The position numbers and the translations under genes are program-made. The notes beneath the pieces were generated by a model. The model saw nothing but the letters and a program-made list of their open reading frames with translations, had not been told where the DNA came from and searched no databases. DNA of 64,000 bases from Trogon surrucura (taxonomy: Eukaryota > Chordata > Aves > Trogoniformes > Trogonidae). The first letter of the stretch is position 1, and every line of letters begins with the position of its first letter. Where the stretch lies: assembly GCA_020746105.1 (NCBI GenBank), contig CM036639.1, forward strand, positions 2,046,001-2,110,000, written 5' to 3'. Of the stretch, positions 1-11,914 are shown one piece after another.

Positions 1-180
1 CCCCCTTGCTCTCGTCTTCTTCCCCCCCCTGCCCCTCCAGCCTCTGAGACAAGGAACAGTCTGTAGGTAAACGGGAGTTTGTTAATTTTTTATGGATGTC
101 AGTCTCTTGACATCGGCGCGAGATAGACTAGTCCCTGGGTCAGCGGCAATGACCCCAGCAGCGCTAAAACATCCGCAGAG

Positions 181-260
181 TAAACACTCGAGGGTGGGCG
201 GGGGGGGGGTTGCTCCACAGCGGGTGTGCTCGGCGCTGGCTGCAGCCCCCCCGCCTCGCT
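181..260. repeat. G-run followed by C-rich CpG stretch
   Basis: An uninterrupted run of about ten G sits inside a G-rich segment, followed by C-rich, CpG-containing sequence. The G-run could form a quadruplex on the plus strand. No gene or promoter motif is visible next to it. Confidence 0.4.
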
Positions 261-349
261 CAGCGCCGGTGGGTGACCAGAGCCAGCCCCAGGGACCTGC
301 TCAAAGGGAGTCCCCCAAGAACTTTCTGGAGTTTTAAGAGCAACGAGCG

Positions 350-540
350 CTTAGGTAGAAGGAAGACTTTTTTTCTAGGCTGGTGAAACAGGTCGCCCAA
401 AGAGGTGGCAGATGCCCCATCCCTGGAAACATTCAAGGTCAGGTTGGATGGAGTTCTGAGCAACCTCATCTAGCTGGAGATGTCCCCGCTCGCTGCAGGG
501 GGCTGGAATAGATGACCTTTAAAGGTCCCTTCCAACTTCA
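350..540 (+). mobile_element. CR1 LINE 3' end, truncated
   Basis: The segment follows the avian CR1 3' region in order: the stretch ending in a gccca-agaggtggc block, the 'ccatccctggaaacattcaa' block, the 'ggttggatggagttctg' block, 'aacctcatctagctgg', and finally 'gatgacctttaaaggtccct' followed by 'tccaac'. The terminal octamer repeat is lost or decayed. Only the last roughly 190 bp survive, as expected for 5'-truncated CR1 copies, and there is no reverse transcriptase ORF. Confidence 0.9.
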
Positions 541-545
541 AAAAT

Positions 546-1880
546 TGCACAAAATCTATAAATATTTCCAACTGACGTGGGTACTCCCAGATCAAGCAGC
601 CTCAAGTACTTCCACGGGCATCATCCAAGATCCCATCACCGAAGGAAGAGCTGTGGTAAGCGCGTACAGGCAGCACGAGAGAAAAGGTGGCTGTGGAGGC
701 TATCAAAAGAGGAGACTGAGGAGCAGAGGGGCACGTCCAGCCTTCTCCTGTCCTGCAGAGACCACACACAGGAGTCCACACGGCTCCAAGATCTTCAGTT
801 CCCCATCTCCTGAAGCATCTTCATCCTGCTCCCCCTTGAACCAGCACAGTCCCAGACCATGAAGCTCCTGGCTCAGCAGCCGAACTCAACCCCCGGCTCC
901 CTAACAAGGTTTTCTCTGCACCACCAGATCTGTCTTTTATTTTTAATTATTTAAATTTTTTTTGCCAGGCCAGACCACCCAGGGAAAGATCAAATGCTTA
1001 ATACGGGCACGCAGGCTGCCCTTCATGGGGAAGGCTGTTTACAGGAGTTTGTTCCAATCTCTTGGGTCCAAAAGAGAAATTTAATTCTGGGCTCCCAGAT
1101 TTTCTATCCGCACAGCTGGCTCCGTAACAGGAATTCTGCATGCATGCTGGGTATAAGCCGGGACTACTTTAACATCTAATTTCAGCACAGCAAGAATTAG
1201 CTCATCCATAAATGACAGCAGGCCTGCAGCTCCTCTGTCCTCTCAAATGCCCAAAGCACAGATTAGCGATAAAAATATCTGATTTTCTAGATGCTGTACT
1301 TGATAATAAGCTAGTGAATTCCCCTGGACGGGTTTCTCAAACAGTCCCTTTTAACTCAACAACCTGCCCTCGCCGAGAGCCGCAGTTTCCAAGGCTACGT
1401 CAGTGGGCGACCCCCCCGTCTGTCCCCCTCAGACCCCAAGGTACGGCTCCACCGGGACAGTTAAGAGCCAAGGATTAGTGAGCTAAACAATATCATGACT
1501 CTCTCCCGTGTATTTCCCTGGTCTCCATTACTGCCCGGAGTGCTGCTGGAGCCGTCCGAGCACTTTGCAGTCATTAACGTCCCTCCCCGAGCCGAGGGGC
1601 CGTTGTCCCCCAGCCTGCCCAGCCGGGCTGTGGCTCCATTGCCCAAGAACCTACGAAGAATATTCAAGGGAAAGATCTGCCCATGGGGCAGAGCAACCCA
1701 TCGCCCTCCCCAGCCTCCTCCTGCTCAGGAGCAGAGGAAAAGACGCGTGTTCAAGGAACATGTCAATGAGTGAATAATTATAAGCGGACTTGGAAGCCAA
1801 GGAGACACCAAAACGTGCCAATATTGTCCCATGGGAGAGGTTCCTACCCCGTTGTCTGGGCTCTCAAAATGAAGAGCGCA
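546..1880. other. Gene-free stretch, nothing recognised
   Basis: Short ORFs occur in several frames, but none is longer than about 116 codons and none has recognisable domain content. A T-rich patch lies near 945-965. No RNA gene, repeat family or clear splice-flanked exon was seen. Confidence 0.4.
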
Positions 1881-1884
1881 GAGA

Positions 1885-2110
1885 AGATTGGACGTGAGGA
1901 AGTTCTTCCCCATGAGGGTGGGGAGACCCTGGCACAGGTTGCCCAGAGAAGGGGTGGAAGCCCCATCCCTGGGAGTTTTTAAGGCCAGGCTGGATGGGGC
2001 TCTGGGCAGCCTGATCTAGTGGGGGATGTCCCTGCCCGTGGCGAGGGGGGTTGGAACTAGATGATCTTTAAGGTCCCTTCCAACTCTGACGATTCTATGA
2101 TTCTACGATA
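1885..2110 (+). mobile_element. CR1 LINE 3' end with terminal octamer tail
   Basis: This is the best-preserved CR1 copy in the window. It contains the 'ggcacaggttgcccagagaa' block, the 'ggaagccccatccctgg' block, 'ggctggatggggctctgg', 'cagcctgatctagtggggga', 'ggaactagatgatctttaag' and 'gtcccttccaac', and ends in 'gattctatgattctacgat', a slightly decayed ATTCTATG-type tail. It is 5'-truncated and non-coding. The many matched blocks make the family call secure. I cannot assign the CR1 subfamily by eye. Confidence 0.95.
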
Positions 2111-5080
2111 AGACCCTGCGAGCAGCGTCCTACAAAAGTCATTCTTCTCCCACCCCCTAATTTTGCTCAAAACTCATCTTTGGTCCGAGGGCATCCAACG
2201 TGCTGGGCAGCATCCCCGGCTCGCCGGACCACGGATTTCAGCCGGGCACGGTGGGGAGCTCCACTTTTGGGTAAAAGCTCAACTCCTCACACCTCCAGCC
2301 CCAGCAACGGAGCCCAGCGGGAACAGAGAAAAATGAGGGGACGCCCAGGGCTCTAATAGGGAGGCAAAGGTCCCCGCCCAGGTAGGAGCAAATGTGCAAT
2401 AAAATTGGCCGATTTGGCTTAACAGGTAATTACAGAGTTAATAAAACCGGGCTCCTTGACACGATAGGTCCTACCGACACAGCCCGTGTCACGGGCACTA
2501 AGTGACTTTTCCCTTTGCTGATCATTGATCCAGCAGACGGCAACGGCCCCGAATTGGATCGATGCAGCTGTCGCGGGCGGGCGGCGGGGCCGTGCGCTCA
2601 CAGACCGCAGGACATCTCACATGAAGGAGTTTACTGCTCTTGCACTGTGACCTGCTTGGAAATGAAACATCTGGCCATTTACCTCTCCTGCTTTTAATAC
2701 GGAGATTAATCCACGCTATGAACTATTCGCCAGAAAGATCCATTTTGCTTTTTTTTTTTAAAAAAAAAAAAACCCAAACCAAGCCAGTACTGGTGGATTT
2801 TATCGCTATGGGAAGTGGGAGTTTTTTGTGTTGGTAAAGTTTTGTTTTAATTAAAAAGTTCTGCGGCTTAAAAATAAAACAAATGCACCAAAACTCATAC
2901 ACCAAGTCTGGGTCAAGGACTACGACCTGAGATAATCTCTCTCCTGTCCCAGCAATTCCCCAACCAAAACTTTTTAGTTTTCCATCCAAAAGCAAAACCT
3001 GAGGTTTTGCTACAGAGGTTATTTTAACAGAGGTATTCAGGGCAGCTCGAGCACACGCAGCGCGTAAATTCCAGGAGAGATGAAATCCTTCTAAACAACT
3101 TCTGAGAAAATCTGGCTGAAACTTTTGCCGACGGGTTCAAAAAAGCATGAGGGGCAGCGGGAGCACCCAGGTGCCCCACTTGTCCCCCCACCCCGGGAAA
3201 GCTGGACGAAAGCAAAAAATTAAAGCTAGAAATTTCTGGCAGGAAGCAAAGGGCGCGGCAAACATTTCTCCTGGTTTGATCTCCCCGGGTACAAATACCT
3301 GCAGGGCAACGAGCACAAGGAAACCTCCCAGGGAGGTTGGGGACAGGAATGTCACCCCAGCCCGGTGCCTCGTTTTTCACGGCGCACCTGCGGCTCGCAG
3401 CCCTCGTGGTTGGTGGAAACCGCCGAGCCTGAGATTAATATTTAACGGTGCCACCTGGGCATCTTTAAACATTACACGAGAACACGTTTCCAGCTGGCTT
3501 TAGAGTTCCTCCAGCTCTAGAAAGTCGCCACCAAACCAGTCACCCGTGCTCTGCCCAAGCGGGCGTTTGGTGTCGCTGGGAAAAAAGCGATTTGTCAGGA
3601 GCTGGAATTCAGCACCGGCCTCGCATGAGCAGCTCGGACCCGAGGGGTAGGAAGCACGGTCTGCTGGGACCAGCACCAGACTGGAACTGGGGGGGGACCG
3701 GGCTCCAACATCTCTTCTGCCACCGAGTCCCCAGCGGTCCCTGGGCATGTCGCTGAGCCTCCAGCGTGCTTCTGCCCCCGGACCATCCCAGGGCTAGTAT
3801 GAAAAGAAAGATGCTACAAATGAAAAACAAAAAAAAAGAGGGTCGTAAGGTCTCTACCACTGTAGTGTGCTGGGAAAAAGGGGAGAGCTGGAAAACCAGC
3901 TCATTGCATGGGGAGTCGGTGGGGCAGGGGTCTCCAGCTGGGGTTGACTCGTCCGTCACCCCCATCGGTTAAATCCCTTTAATTGGGTGGAGCAATTTCA
4001 TGAACCAGCTTGGGCAAAGCCAGGGGAGGATCCCAGGTTAAGGAAAGAGCTGCCCTTGCTCTTGCCCAGCCCTCGTGCAAGGCAAAGGCCAGCCATCGTT
4101 TCAGCTTTTAAGACATCCTGGCAAGTGTTTTCTCTGCTGGGATTGCACCAGCTCGGGGAATTGGGATTTTTGGCTGCCGTTGCAAATTTAGGTCTCGCAA
4201 AGCACGATCCTGGTACCTCTCCTCAAAGATGGGACGAGTAGGGAGGCATCTTCTGGAACCCAGGACCAGCAACCAAGGGCGAAACACAAAATCCTTCAGT
4301 GCAAAGCTGTGGTCTGTAACTTATCTCTTAACTAGAAGAGTGGAAAAAAAAAAGAAAGCACTTCAGCATCCTTTGCAGAATAAGAGCATGAGGCTGAACA
4401 TATGCTCGATAAACACTTCTCCCTGGACCAGACACGTCCGTCTGGCTCCTGAATTACCAATTTCTGAGCCCGGTTGGGATAGGTGACTGACTCTTGGCCG
4501 TTCTGTCAACTACTCCCCCGCAAGAAGACAAGCCTGTCAAATTTTTACAGCCTCATGCGCAGAGACCAGATACACACCCTGCGGGAGGAGAAAAACGAAA
4601 AACATCCAGTTGCTTCTTTACAAGCATGCCCACTTTAACTAAATATTTGCAATCTGTTTATACAGAGCGAGCTGCATGACCTTTTATAGAGCGAGCCGAG
4701 CGAGCCTGAGCTCCACAGCCCTCGCTACGAGCCACAGACCCAAGGAACACGTAAAAAAGGCAGCGATTATCTTCCTTCTCCTCCGTTTTACCGATGAAGG
4801 AGAGGCAACGACTGCGCTTTCAAAAACATTGCTGGAGATTCATCTAAGTTGTCTTTTTTTTTTTATTATTCTGACTGAAACGTTTCGCAGAGGCACAGTA
4901 ACGTGCGGTGCAGATACCAGAAAAGCTTTCCAACGCGAATTATTAACCGCGAGCGTTAAATGAGGCGCCGCAGATCAGATGGAGTTAACAGGGACTGTCA
5001 ACCTCACGCGGAAAATCTGCGATCTGATACCAAACCGGTTTAAAACCAACCGAGTCTGCCCCCCCTTCCCTCCACCTTTG
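2111..5080. other. Gene-free stretch with A/T-tracts
   Basis: A T-run directly followed by an A-run (about 2751-2772) makes a simple inverted repeat. Other A-tracts lie near 3828 and 4349. No ORF stands out. An AT-rich zone around 2400-2720 may be regulatory, but nothing specific supports that. Confidence 0.35.
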
Positions 5081-8000
5081 GCTTTCTGTACCCTTTGCAC
5101 ACAAGGACACATCATTTAAGAGCACTGATCCAAGTGTTCCGTGCCGATTTAAGAGCACCCATCCGAGGGGAGCTGCACCCGCTGAGACAAAGGTGTTTAG
5201 AAACTGGGTTCAAACACTCTGGTGCTCGCTCGGTGAGTTGCGCAACACAGTCTCCCGCTCCCACCCTCTTGGTTAAAATTGTCTTGGAGAATTTATTCCG
5301 GTTCCCGCTACGGGCTCATCCCCTTTGGAGCCCAAGAACCAGCCCTTGGCAGGTTTGTGCCTTGCTGAGGACTGTCGCCGCGCTGCACGGCAGAAAGCGC
5401 AATGTCGGGTAGGGCACAAAAGGCTGGTTAATCTCCAGAGCCCTTCAAACGCCTTATAAAAACTCCCATTTATAAATAACGTCGGTGTGCAAGTGGAGGT
5501 CCCTGCAGAGACGAGGGCCCTATCACGCCGGGTGGTTTATGCACGCGCTGGAAAAGCCTGTCTGTACTCAGAGGAGATTATATTTTAAACAGAAGATAAT
5601 GAACCTCATTTTGCAGGTGGGGACAGAGACATAAAGATAATTTGCGCACGCGGAAGCCGTCGCCGAGGCAGACGCCGCGCTCGGCTCCTCTTGCAGGTCC
5701 CGTCCACTGCTGCATCCACCAAAGCATCTCCTCTTCCTCCCGTTTCCTCCGGAAAACAACCCGCGCCGTTACGTAGCTCAGCTGCTACTCTGGGGGCAAA
5801 TTCTCTGCAACCCTGCTCGCTTCAGCCTGGAAAAAAAGCCGGGCGACACCTGGCCCTCGGGCACCTCCGAAAATAATCGGAGGTGAGGAAACCACAGCTT
5901 TTAAAAGTATACATAAAATATTTAAAAAAAAAAAAAGAAGGAAAAAAGAAAAAAGATAAATTATATATGGGTATACAATGCCCAGAGATGCCTCGATTTA
6001 TACGATACGGTTTCCTGAGAGCAGCACAGCTCCAGGCAACAGAAATGAGAAGTCAAGCTGAACAGCAATACCGTATCCCAGAGATTGTGACATCTTATAA
6101 ACAGGGAACAGAGGTGCCCCTGGGGCAGCCCCGTAAAAATTATTACCGAGCAGCAAAACAACAGTGTAAGTTAATTTCATTGAAATTAGCGGTGGTTTCC
6201 TCCCCTTGAGCGCGCGGAGAGGTAGAAGCGGAGCAAAAAAAAAAAAAAAAAAGGAGGTGGGGGGAGCACGGGGCTGGAATGGCACAAACGCTTCGGAGAG
6301 ACTTAAAGCCAAGCAAAACTATTTCGGGGTTTTGGACCGATGGGTTTATATAAAAGGAAAATGATAATAGTAAAAAAAAAAAAAAGAAAAGCTGGCTGTT
6401 TAAATGATTGCTCTGTTTTGCCCGTGGAAGCTTTAAAAGAGAAACCCTCCTTCTTCTTCAACTGCATTTTCCTCCATCGAGGCCAAACGTGGCAGCAGGG
6501 CCGGTCGCTGCTGCCGGAGCCGCTGGGTTTCCCCTTCGGGAAGGAGACAGCAGCATCTTCGGGGAATTTCTAACAGACACGGGATCTCACACACATCTCA
6601 TCAATCACTGAACCCCATCCTGGGGAAAAAAAAAAATAATAAAAAAAAAAGCTTTGGTCCAGAAAAGGATTTTTTTTGCACGCTGTAACCCCTGCTGTGA
6701 TTTATTGGAACGGGATTACAGTGATTCTATTAGCACGTACTTCCAAAGCGAGTGCAGTTAGAGCAAAACGGATCTGGTTGATGTCGGGACAACTTGTTTA
6801 CTCCCTCTGGAAGTATCCCGGTACCGGTGCCCCAACGTGAGCTGGGCTCGTGTGTCTTAACGCATCGTCGGGACGATACGGGAGGGTGCAGACGCGCCTC
6901 TAATGGATGGAGGCTGCGACTCTTTAAAAAGACAATCCCCATTCAAAAAGTACTTACACACATGGTTAAGCCCCGATGGCTTAATTTGTTAAGTGAAGGC
7001 GGGTTTAAACATATGCTTAAATATTTTGCCACAGTCGAGGCCGCAGAACTCGGAGCTCGGGTGCCGAGGAGCATCACGCACGGAAGAGCTGCGTGGAGGA
7101 GCGACGCCTTACCAAACGCAGCGTGCAATTAGAAAAAACCCACCCAGACAATCCTTTTAAGAAGGGGAAAGCGGCTGAGGATGGACTGCAAGAGCTTTAA
7201 GAGCAGCTAAATGAGGGAAAAATTTGGTCTGGCTGCTCCTGCCTCAGTTTACCCCCACCCCAAGGCGGTGGGAATCGCGACCGTGCGCCCTTCCTCGAAC
7301 CGTCGTCGTGAAAAAAATCAATTTATTACAAAGTCCTCTTCTTTAGGCACAAGGATGAGAGACAAAACGTGCTCTAGCGACGATGAAACACAAGGGGAAA
7401 TAGTTGGAAATTCAAAATGAAGAGCGCCAGCCTCTCGTCACGTCCTCCTGCTGAAGTTCAGGAACAGATGAGGCAAGGAGGGTGACACATCGCAGGCGCC
7501 CGGGACCTTTGTAACGCCAGGGTCAAAGCGCCAGGCACAGAATTGTGCCTTCTCCCTCCGGGCAAAACTCTCCCAGGCAGATTTTCAGCTGGTGTAAATT
7601 GCCCAAAGCCCATAATGAAGTTATGACGATTTACAACAGCTGAGGATCTGTTCGTCTAATGAAGAGAAACACCAGGAGGAGGGGAAGAATTTGTTTTAAG
7701 CAAGAGCTCATTGCCGAGCGCGCACACAAGCATCTTTAAGAGACCCCTAAGAACTGTCCCCTTATTTAAAGAAAAGAGAAAGAGCAACAACTCCTGGGCA
7801 ACGGGATTTTCCTTGGCCCCTTCAGCCCATTCTGTAAAATCCTTCTCCAGCACACGAGGAGGGGGAAAATGATCTACAAGTAAGCAACGATGCAAATAGT
7901 ACTGAGAAGGGGGCTTCGCTTTTTCTTCTGGGCTGTGAGTTGTGTTTTTTCCTGTTTCCCTCCGACAGGAAAGGCAGCCACGCTGCCCATATTTCACTCC

Positions 8001-8219
8001 TGACAGCCCCTTCCATCAGCGGAACAATAGCCCCGCGCCGCTGACCAGGGTCACCCCGCGCCGCCGTATCGGCAGCAAACATCGGGCTCTACCTCCCATC
8101 CCCTTCTTCCTGCGATTCTCTCGCCCTCTCTCCAAAGCTTTTTCACAGAATTATCAACAAAAAAACCCAAAAAAAGGGGGATCCGGACAAAAAAAAAAAA
8201 AAAAAAAAAAAAAGGGATG

Positions 8220-8660
8220 TCAACCCTTTCATCCGGAGACGGTCGCGGGCAGGGCGAGATCCCGCGCTGACCTGTCGATACGTTATCAGGGGAGCGGCTC
8301 CTCGCTCTATAAAAATCACAGCCTGGGTAGGGAACACGTGTCCTCCCCGCAGGGGAGACCCCGGTCCCTGCCACAGGTGTCCCGAGGAAAAGTCGTAATA
8401 AATCCGAGTATTCCGGCGGCGCGCGGGAGGGCAGAGAGCAGAGCTCGGAGCAGGCGAGCTCGGCAACTGGATTTAAATGAGTTACGCCTGTAGTAGGCTA
8501 TGCGCAAGGTACGAACTACTCGGAGAGTAATGGGTGGGCAGTATTTCAGCCACCCGAGGTGGAGAGCAGGAGATTTGAGCCGGCGCATTCGGGCGCCAGA
8601 AGAAAATCTCCTGAGGCGCAGAGAAAAGCCGAAAAGAGAAGGATACGAAGCAAAGGATCA
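8220..8660. promoter_or_regulatory. CpG-dense island, possible promoter or enhancer
   Basis: CpG dinucleotides are frequent here compared with the flanks, with several CGG, GCGC and CGCG clusters. Such density often marks a promoter or an unmethylated regulatory region in birds. I see no TATA box or first exon to fix a start site, so promoter function is only inferred. Confidence 0.3.
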
Positions 8661-8912
8661 AGAGAAACGCAGCAACTCCTGCGTAATCTCGGTTCATAAA
8701 GTGCTGCGTGTTTTAAAAGCCCAGCAAAAAAAAAAAAGAAAAAAGAAAAGGTGGCGTTAAAATACATTAAAATAAAACTACGTGATGCAAAAATCTAACC
8801 TGGCTAGCTTAACTGCAGTGTTACAATTTTAAGTCTTGATTCCTTCGCGTTTCTTTTTTTTTTTCAAGCTAATCTAAGTTTCTGAACGTCCCCCCCGCCT
8901 TGTATTTTCGTA

Positions 8913-8930
8913 AAGGAAGGAAGGAAGGAA
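8913..8930 (+). repeat. (AAGG)n microsatellite
   Basis: About four perfect tandem copies of AAGG are present. Confidence 0.85.
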
Positions 8931-9389
8931 AGAAGTCCACAGCTCCTCAGCTGAAAGGACTTTTAAAACATCTGTCACCGTAAATGTGTAAAACAAAACC
9001 AGGCAGCAGCGAATTCCCTCTCTTTAGCCGCTGTGCTGCCCGGCACAGCAAAATCCATGCTCTGTTAAGTTTTTCTCAGAAGCTTTTGTAGCAGAGATAT
9101 TTTTTTTCAATAAAAAAATTGTTTCAATTATTAAAAAAAAAAAAAAAAAGGAGAGAGAGGAAGGGACTAAGTTGAGGGTAAGTCTGAAAAATGCATCCAC
9201 TTAGCAGACTTCAAGCGTAGCTTTTTGGGTTTTGTTTTTTTTTTTCCCAACCAGAAATGCAGATTGCAGCGACGAGATGAGGGAAGGGGACGCAGCGAGA
9301 ACACCTGAAAGCTCCTCTGACAGCTCCTGTGCCGGGGGTGCTCGATGGCTGTTTACACCAAGTGCCATCTGGCCGTATAGATATAATAA

Positions 9390-9890
9390 CAATTATTCCG
9401 TCGAGGTATGCAGCTCCCTAAATCATATTAATACACAATGATTCCACTCGTCTTATAGGGCTTGCTGTTCCTGCGTGCTCCCATTTAACCCGGGTAATGC
9501 GCTCAAACAAGCCTGCCTCGTCATTAAGAATTGATTTTTTATTTATGTGGACGTCGCTTGCAATCCCATGATATCCCTCTGTAATTCGCGAGAGCGGGGG
9601 CCGCGTCCCCGCGTTAATCTCGTTTTATGGCGTATCTTTAAAAATTCGCAGCATCTTGCTGCATTTGGATATTTATGTCGAGATTTGTGTCCTCGCGCGA
9701 GGCCGCCGCCTCGCTTCGGAGATGTATTTCGCGCGGCGCTGGCGCAAAGTGTCTAATATACTTCATTAGCTATATTACATCAGATAAGGGTTTTATTTCT
9801 TTAAATTATTTAACCTTGGTAGAGCCCAGTGGGACCACATAAATTACAGGCCCACTAATGAAAATCATCACTTAGGCTATTCAAAAAGAC
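9390..9890. promoter_or_regulatory. Candidate conserved non-coding element
   Basis: This block of about 500 bp is AT-rich and compositionally unlike the CpG-rich DNA around it. It is dense in homeodomain-type TAAT/ATTA cores, for example 'aatcatattaatacac', 'gtcattaagaattgattttt' and 'cttcattagctatattac', and has GATAAG near 9784. It lacks simple repeats and long ORFs. This texture is typical of vertebrate developmental enhancers. Conservation itself cannot be seen from one sequence. Confidence 0.45.
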
Positions 9891-10420
9891 AACAGGAAAA
9901 GGATTAAATATCTGTTGGAATCAACTCTTCTCCTACGTTTGAAACCCGAGATATTTGATAATTCAGCGCAATCATCTGTTTTCCCGCGTTGCTGCCGATT
10001 AGAGCTCGATACCGAAACGTCTGAGACGGCTCCAGAACATTTTTGCAGAATACACTTGTTTGTTTTTTCCCCTCCGATTCCTGGAGCCCTCTGAAAAGCT
10101 CCTCTGCTGCCTTCCGAAGGAGAGTAGACTATTAACCACCTTTTCATCATCATCAGTAGAGGCGGAATTCAGTCCCTAATTACAGAAATAAATGTCAAAC
10201 ACTTTGTGTGTCTTTCCTTAAAGCCGGAACGCGCCATCCAGCCGCGGAAATCTGTGCAGCTCAGCCCCCCAAGGCTGGGTCTGGAGAAGACCCCTGTGCT
10301 GGAAACCCAACGGGGTCCGCACAGGGCAGAGAGCAAAACCGAGGCGGGAGCAAAATTAAACACACTTGCTTCAAGTTGTTGTCTGAGCATTAAGTAATAA
10401 ACCCGGCGCATTTAATTTAG
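9891..10420. other. Gene-free stretch, nothing recognised
   Basis: Short overlapping ORFs only. No repeat family or RNA gene was seen. The segment links the candidate element at 9.39-9.89 kb to the palindrome at 10.43 kb. Confidence 0.35.
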
Positions 10421-10426
10421 ACTCTC

Positions 10427-10451
10427 CCCCCATGACGTTACGTCATGGGGG
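10427..10451. promoter_or_regulatory. Perfect 25-bp palindrome with CRE/ATF half-sites
   Basis: Two 12-nt arms are perfect reverse complements around one central T at 10439. Each arm is a run of five C (or G) plus ATGACGT, so the centre holds two inverted TGACGT half-sites, the core bound by CREB/ATF bZIP dimers. A further GACGTC lies just downstream at 10451-10456. It could be a bZIP site or a cruciform-forming repeat. Function is inferred from the motif only. Confidence 0.6.
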
Positions 10452-10502
10452 ACGTCTTTAATAACATCTTCCACCAACTATACGGCTATTACGGTCAATG
10501 TT

Positions 10503-10577
10503 CGTAGAATCGTAGAAGAGTTTCAGCTGGAAGAGACCTTGAAGATCATCGAGTCCAGCCGTTGTCCCAGCCCTGTG
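10503..10577 (-). mobile_element. CR1 LINE 3' end, minus orientation
   Basis: The plus strand reads as the reverse complement of a CR1 tail: 'tagaatcgtagaagagtttc', 'agctggaagagaccttgaag', 'atcatcgagtccagcc'. Only about 75 bp remain. Confidence 0.85.
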
Positions 10578-10660
10578 TTGCCGCATTCATTCAAGACGTT
10601 CATTTTTCGTCCATCTTTTGTAAAGCGGGGTTTGGTCGAGCTCCGCAAACGCCCGGTATC

Positions 10661-10721
10661 GAAGAATCGTGGAGTGGTTTAGGTTGGAAATGACCTTTGG
10701 GATCATCGAGTCCAACCATAA
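10661..10721 (-). mobile_element. CR1 LINE 3' end, second copy, minus orientation
   Basis: A second reverse-complement CR1 tail of about 60 bp: 'gaatcgtggagtggtttagg', 'ttggaaatgacctttgggat', 'catcgagtccaacc'. It lies about 85 bp from the previous copy in the same orientation but differs enough in sequence to be a separate insertion or an old duplication. Confidence 0.85.
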
Positions 10722-11910
10722 AGTTAACTACAGAAAGACTACAGAATTTCGGATGGATTCTCCAGAATAAAGATCACCCAAGCACCACCTCCTCACTTTT
10801 ATCTTTGGTTTTCTTTTTTTAAAGCACTTGAGGAGAGTCAAGCAAACCCCAAAACTCATCAAATTGACCCTAACAAGGATCAGGAGCACCAACTGGATCT
10901 TGACCGACCTGGTGGTACCCTCCAAGGGCTCTTGTGCGCATCTAGCTCCAACCTCAGAAGAAACCATTAGAAAAAAAAAAAAGAACATGAGCCACAACCA
11001 TCCTCCTCTTCACTCCCAGCTATCAGACCAATCAGGAAAATGATAAACAGGGATGATTTGGAGATGAAAAATATCCTACGCTTGCAGTGTCCTGGAAGTA
11101 GAACCACCTCCTCGAGAGTTAAGCTGGATTTCTGAAGCCACAGAAGCTCCTTAGGGTCTATAAGGAGGCACTGGAAAAGCTCCTCTGGGACCCTTGGTGA
11201 CCATTTCCACCAGACCGGGCAACCTTAATGCAAACCAAGAACCCCGCGGCTTTTCAAAAGCGTTGGCGGTCAGATAACTATATTTTAGAAGGGGTCAGGG
11301 TTTGCCCTGCTCTCGCGGGCTTTGCTCAAATTCGGAGCAAATTCCAGCTCCAGGGCTGGACCCTCGTCGCTAACCGGGCTTCGGATCCCGCTCGCACCCT
11401 CTGCAGGATCACGCACCGCTGCGACCCCTGTAAAACCCCAGGTTTCAAATGGTGATTTAAGGATGGCAGTTCAATTTCCCGGCTCTCACGGCTTTAAACT
11501 CAGAGTCGAGCAGAAGCCAATTGTATTTTCCCCGCTTTAATTACTCAGTTTGTTTCAAAAGGCTTTTTTTTTTTTTCCCTTTTTGTCGGCGGTGGCGTTG
11601 TTAAACCTGTAAAATACGCCCGGCGCGGAGTTAATTTTAACGTTCAGCTGATAAACCATGAAAAACGTGGGGTTTGCAATGAAAGTGCTGACAGCAACAG
11701 TAAAGCCCGAGCTCTGCCATTGGGCGTTGCTGCAATTTGCCTTCCAGGGCTGTCTTTGGAACAACAAAAAAAAAAAAAAGAAAAAAAGAAAAAAAATCTC
11801 CACACGCAGCATGCAAAGGAGTTACAAGTGTGTTGGGGGGCTTGGGGATGGCGGAGGGGGAGAAGCGCATGGAAGGACGAGAAGGGCGGGTGGCGGCGGG
11901 AGCGGGGGAA
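10722..11910. other. Gene-free stretch with A/T-tracts
   Basis: A-tracts near 10970-10982 and 11766-11797 and a T-tract near 11564-11578 break up otherwise unremarkable sequence. No gene or RNA was recognised. Part of 10730-11230 may be decayed repeat, but I could not match it to a family. Confidence 0.35.
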
Positions 11911-11914
11911 AACT

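Larger units (their letters stand above)
5081..9360. other. Gene-free stretch, CpG-rich islands and many A-tracts
   Basis: CpG-dense patches occur near 5640-5780 and 8220-8660. Long A-tracts lie near 5926-5950, 6235-6251, 6373-6388, 6626-6650, 8188-8212, 8727-8750 and 9132-9149. The 183-codon plus-strand ORF at 7942-8493 crosses an A-tract (giving polylysine) and matches no family I know, so it is not called as a gene. A segment near 7580-7640 is AT-rich with E-box-like CAGCTG sequences. Confidence 0.35.
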
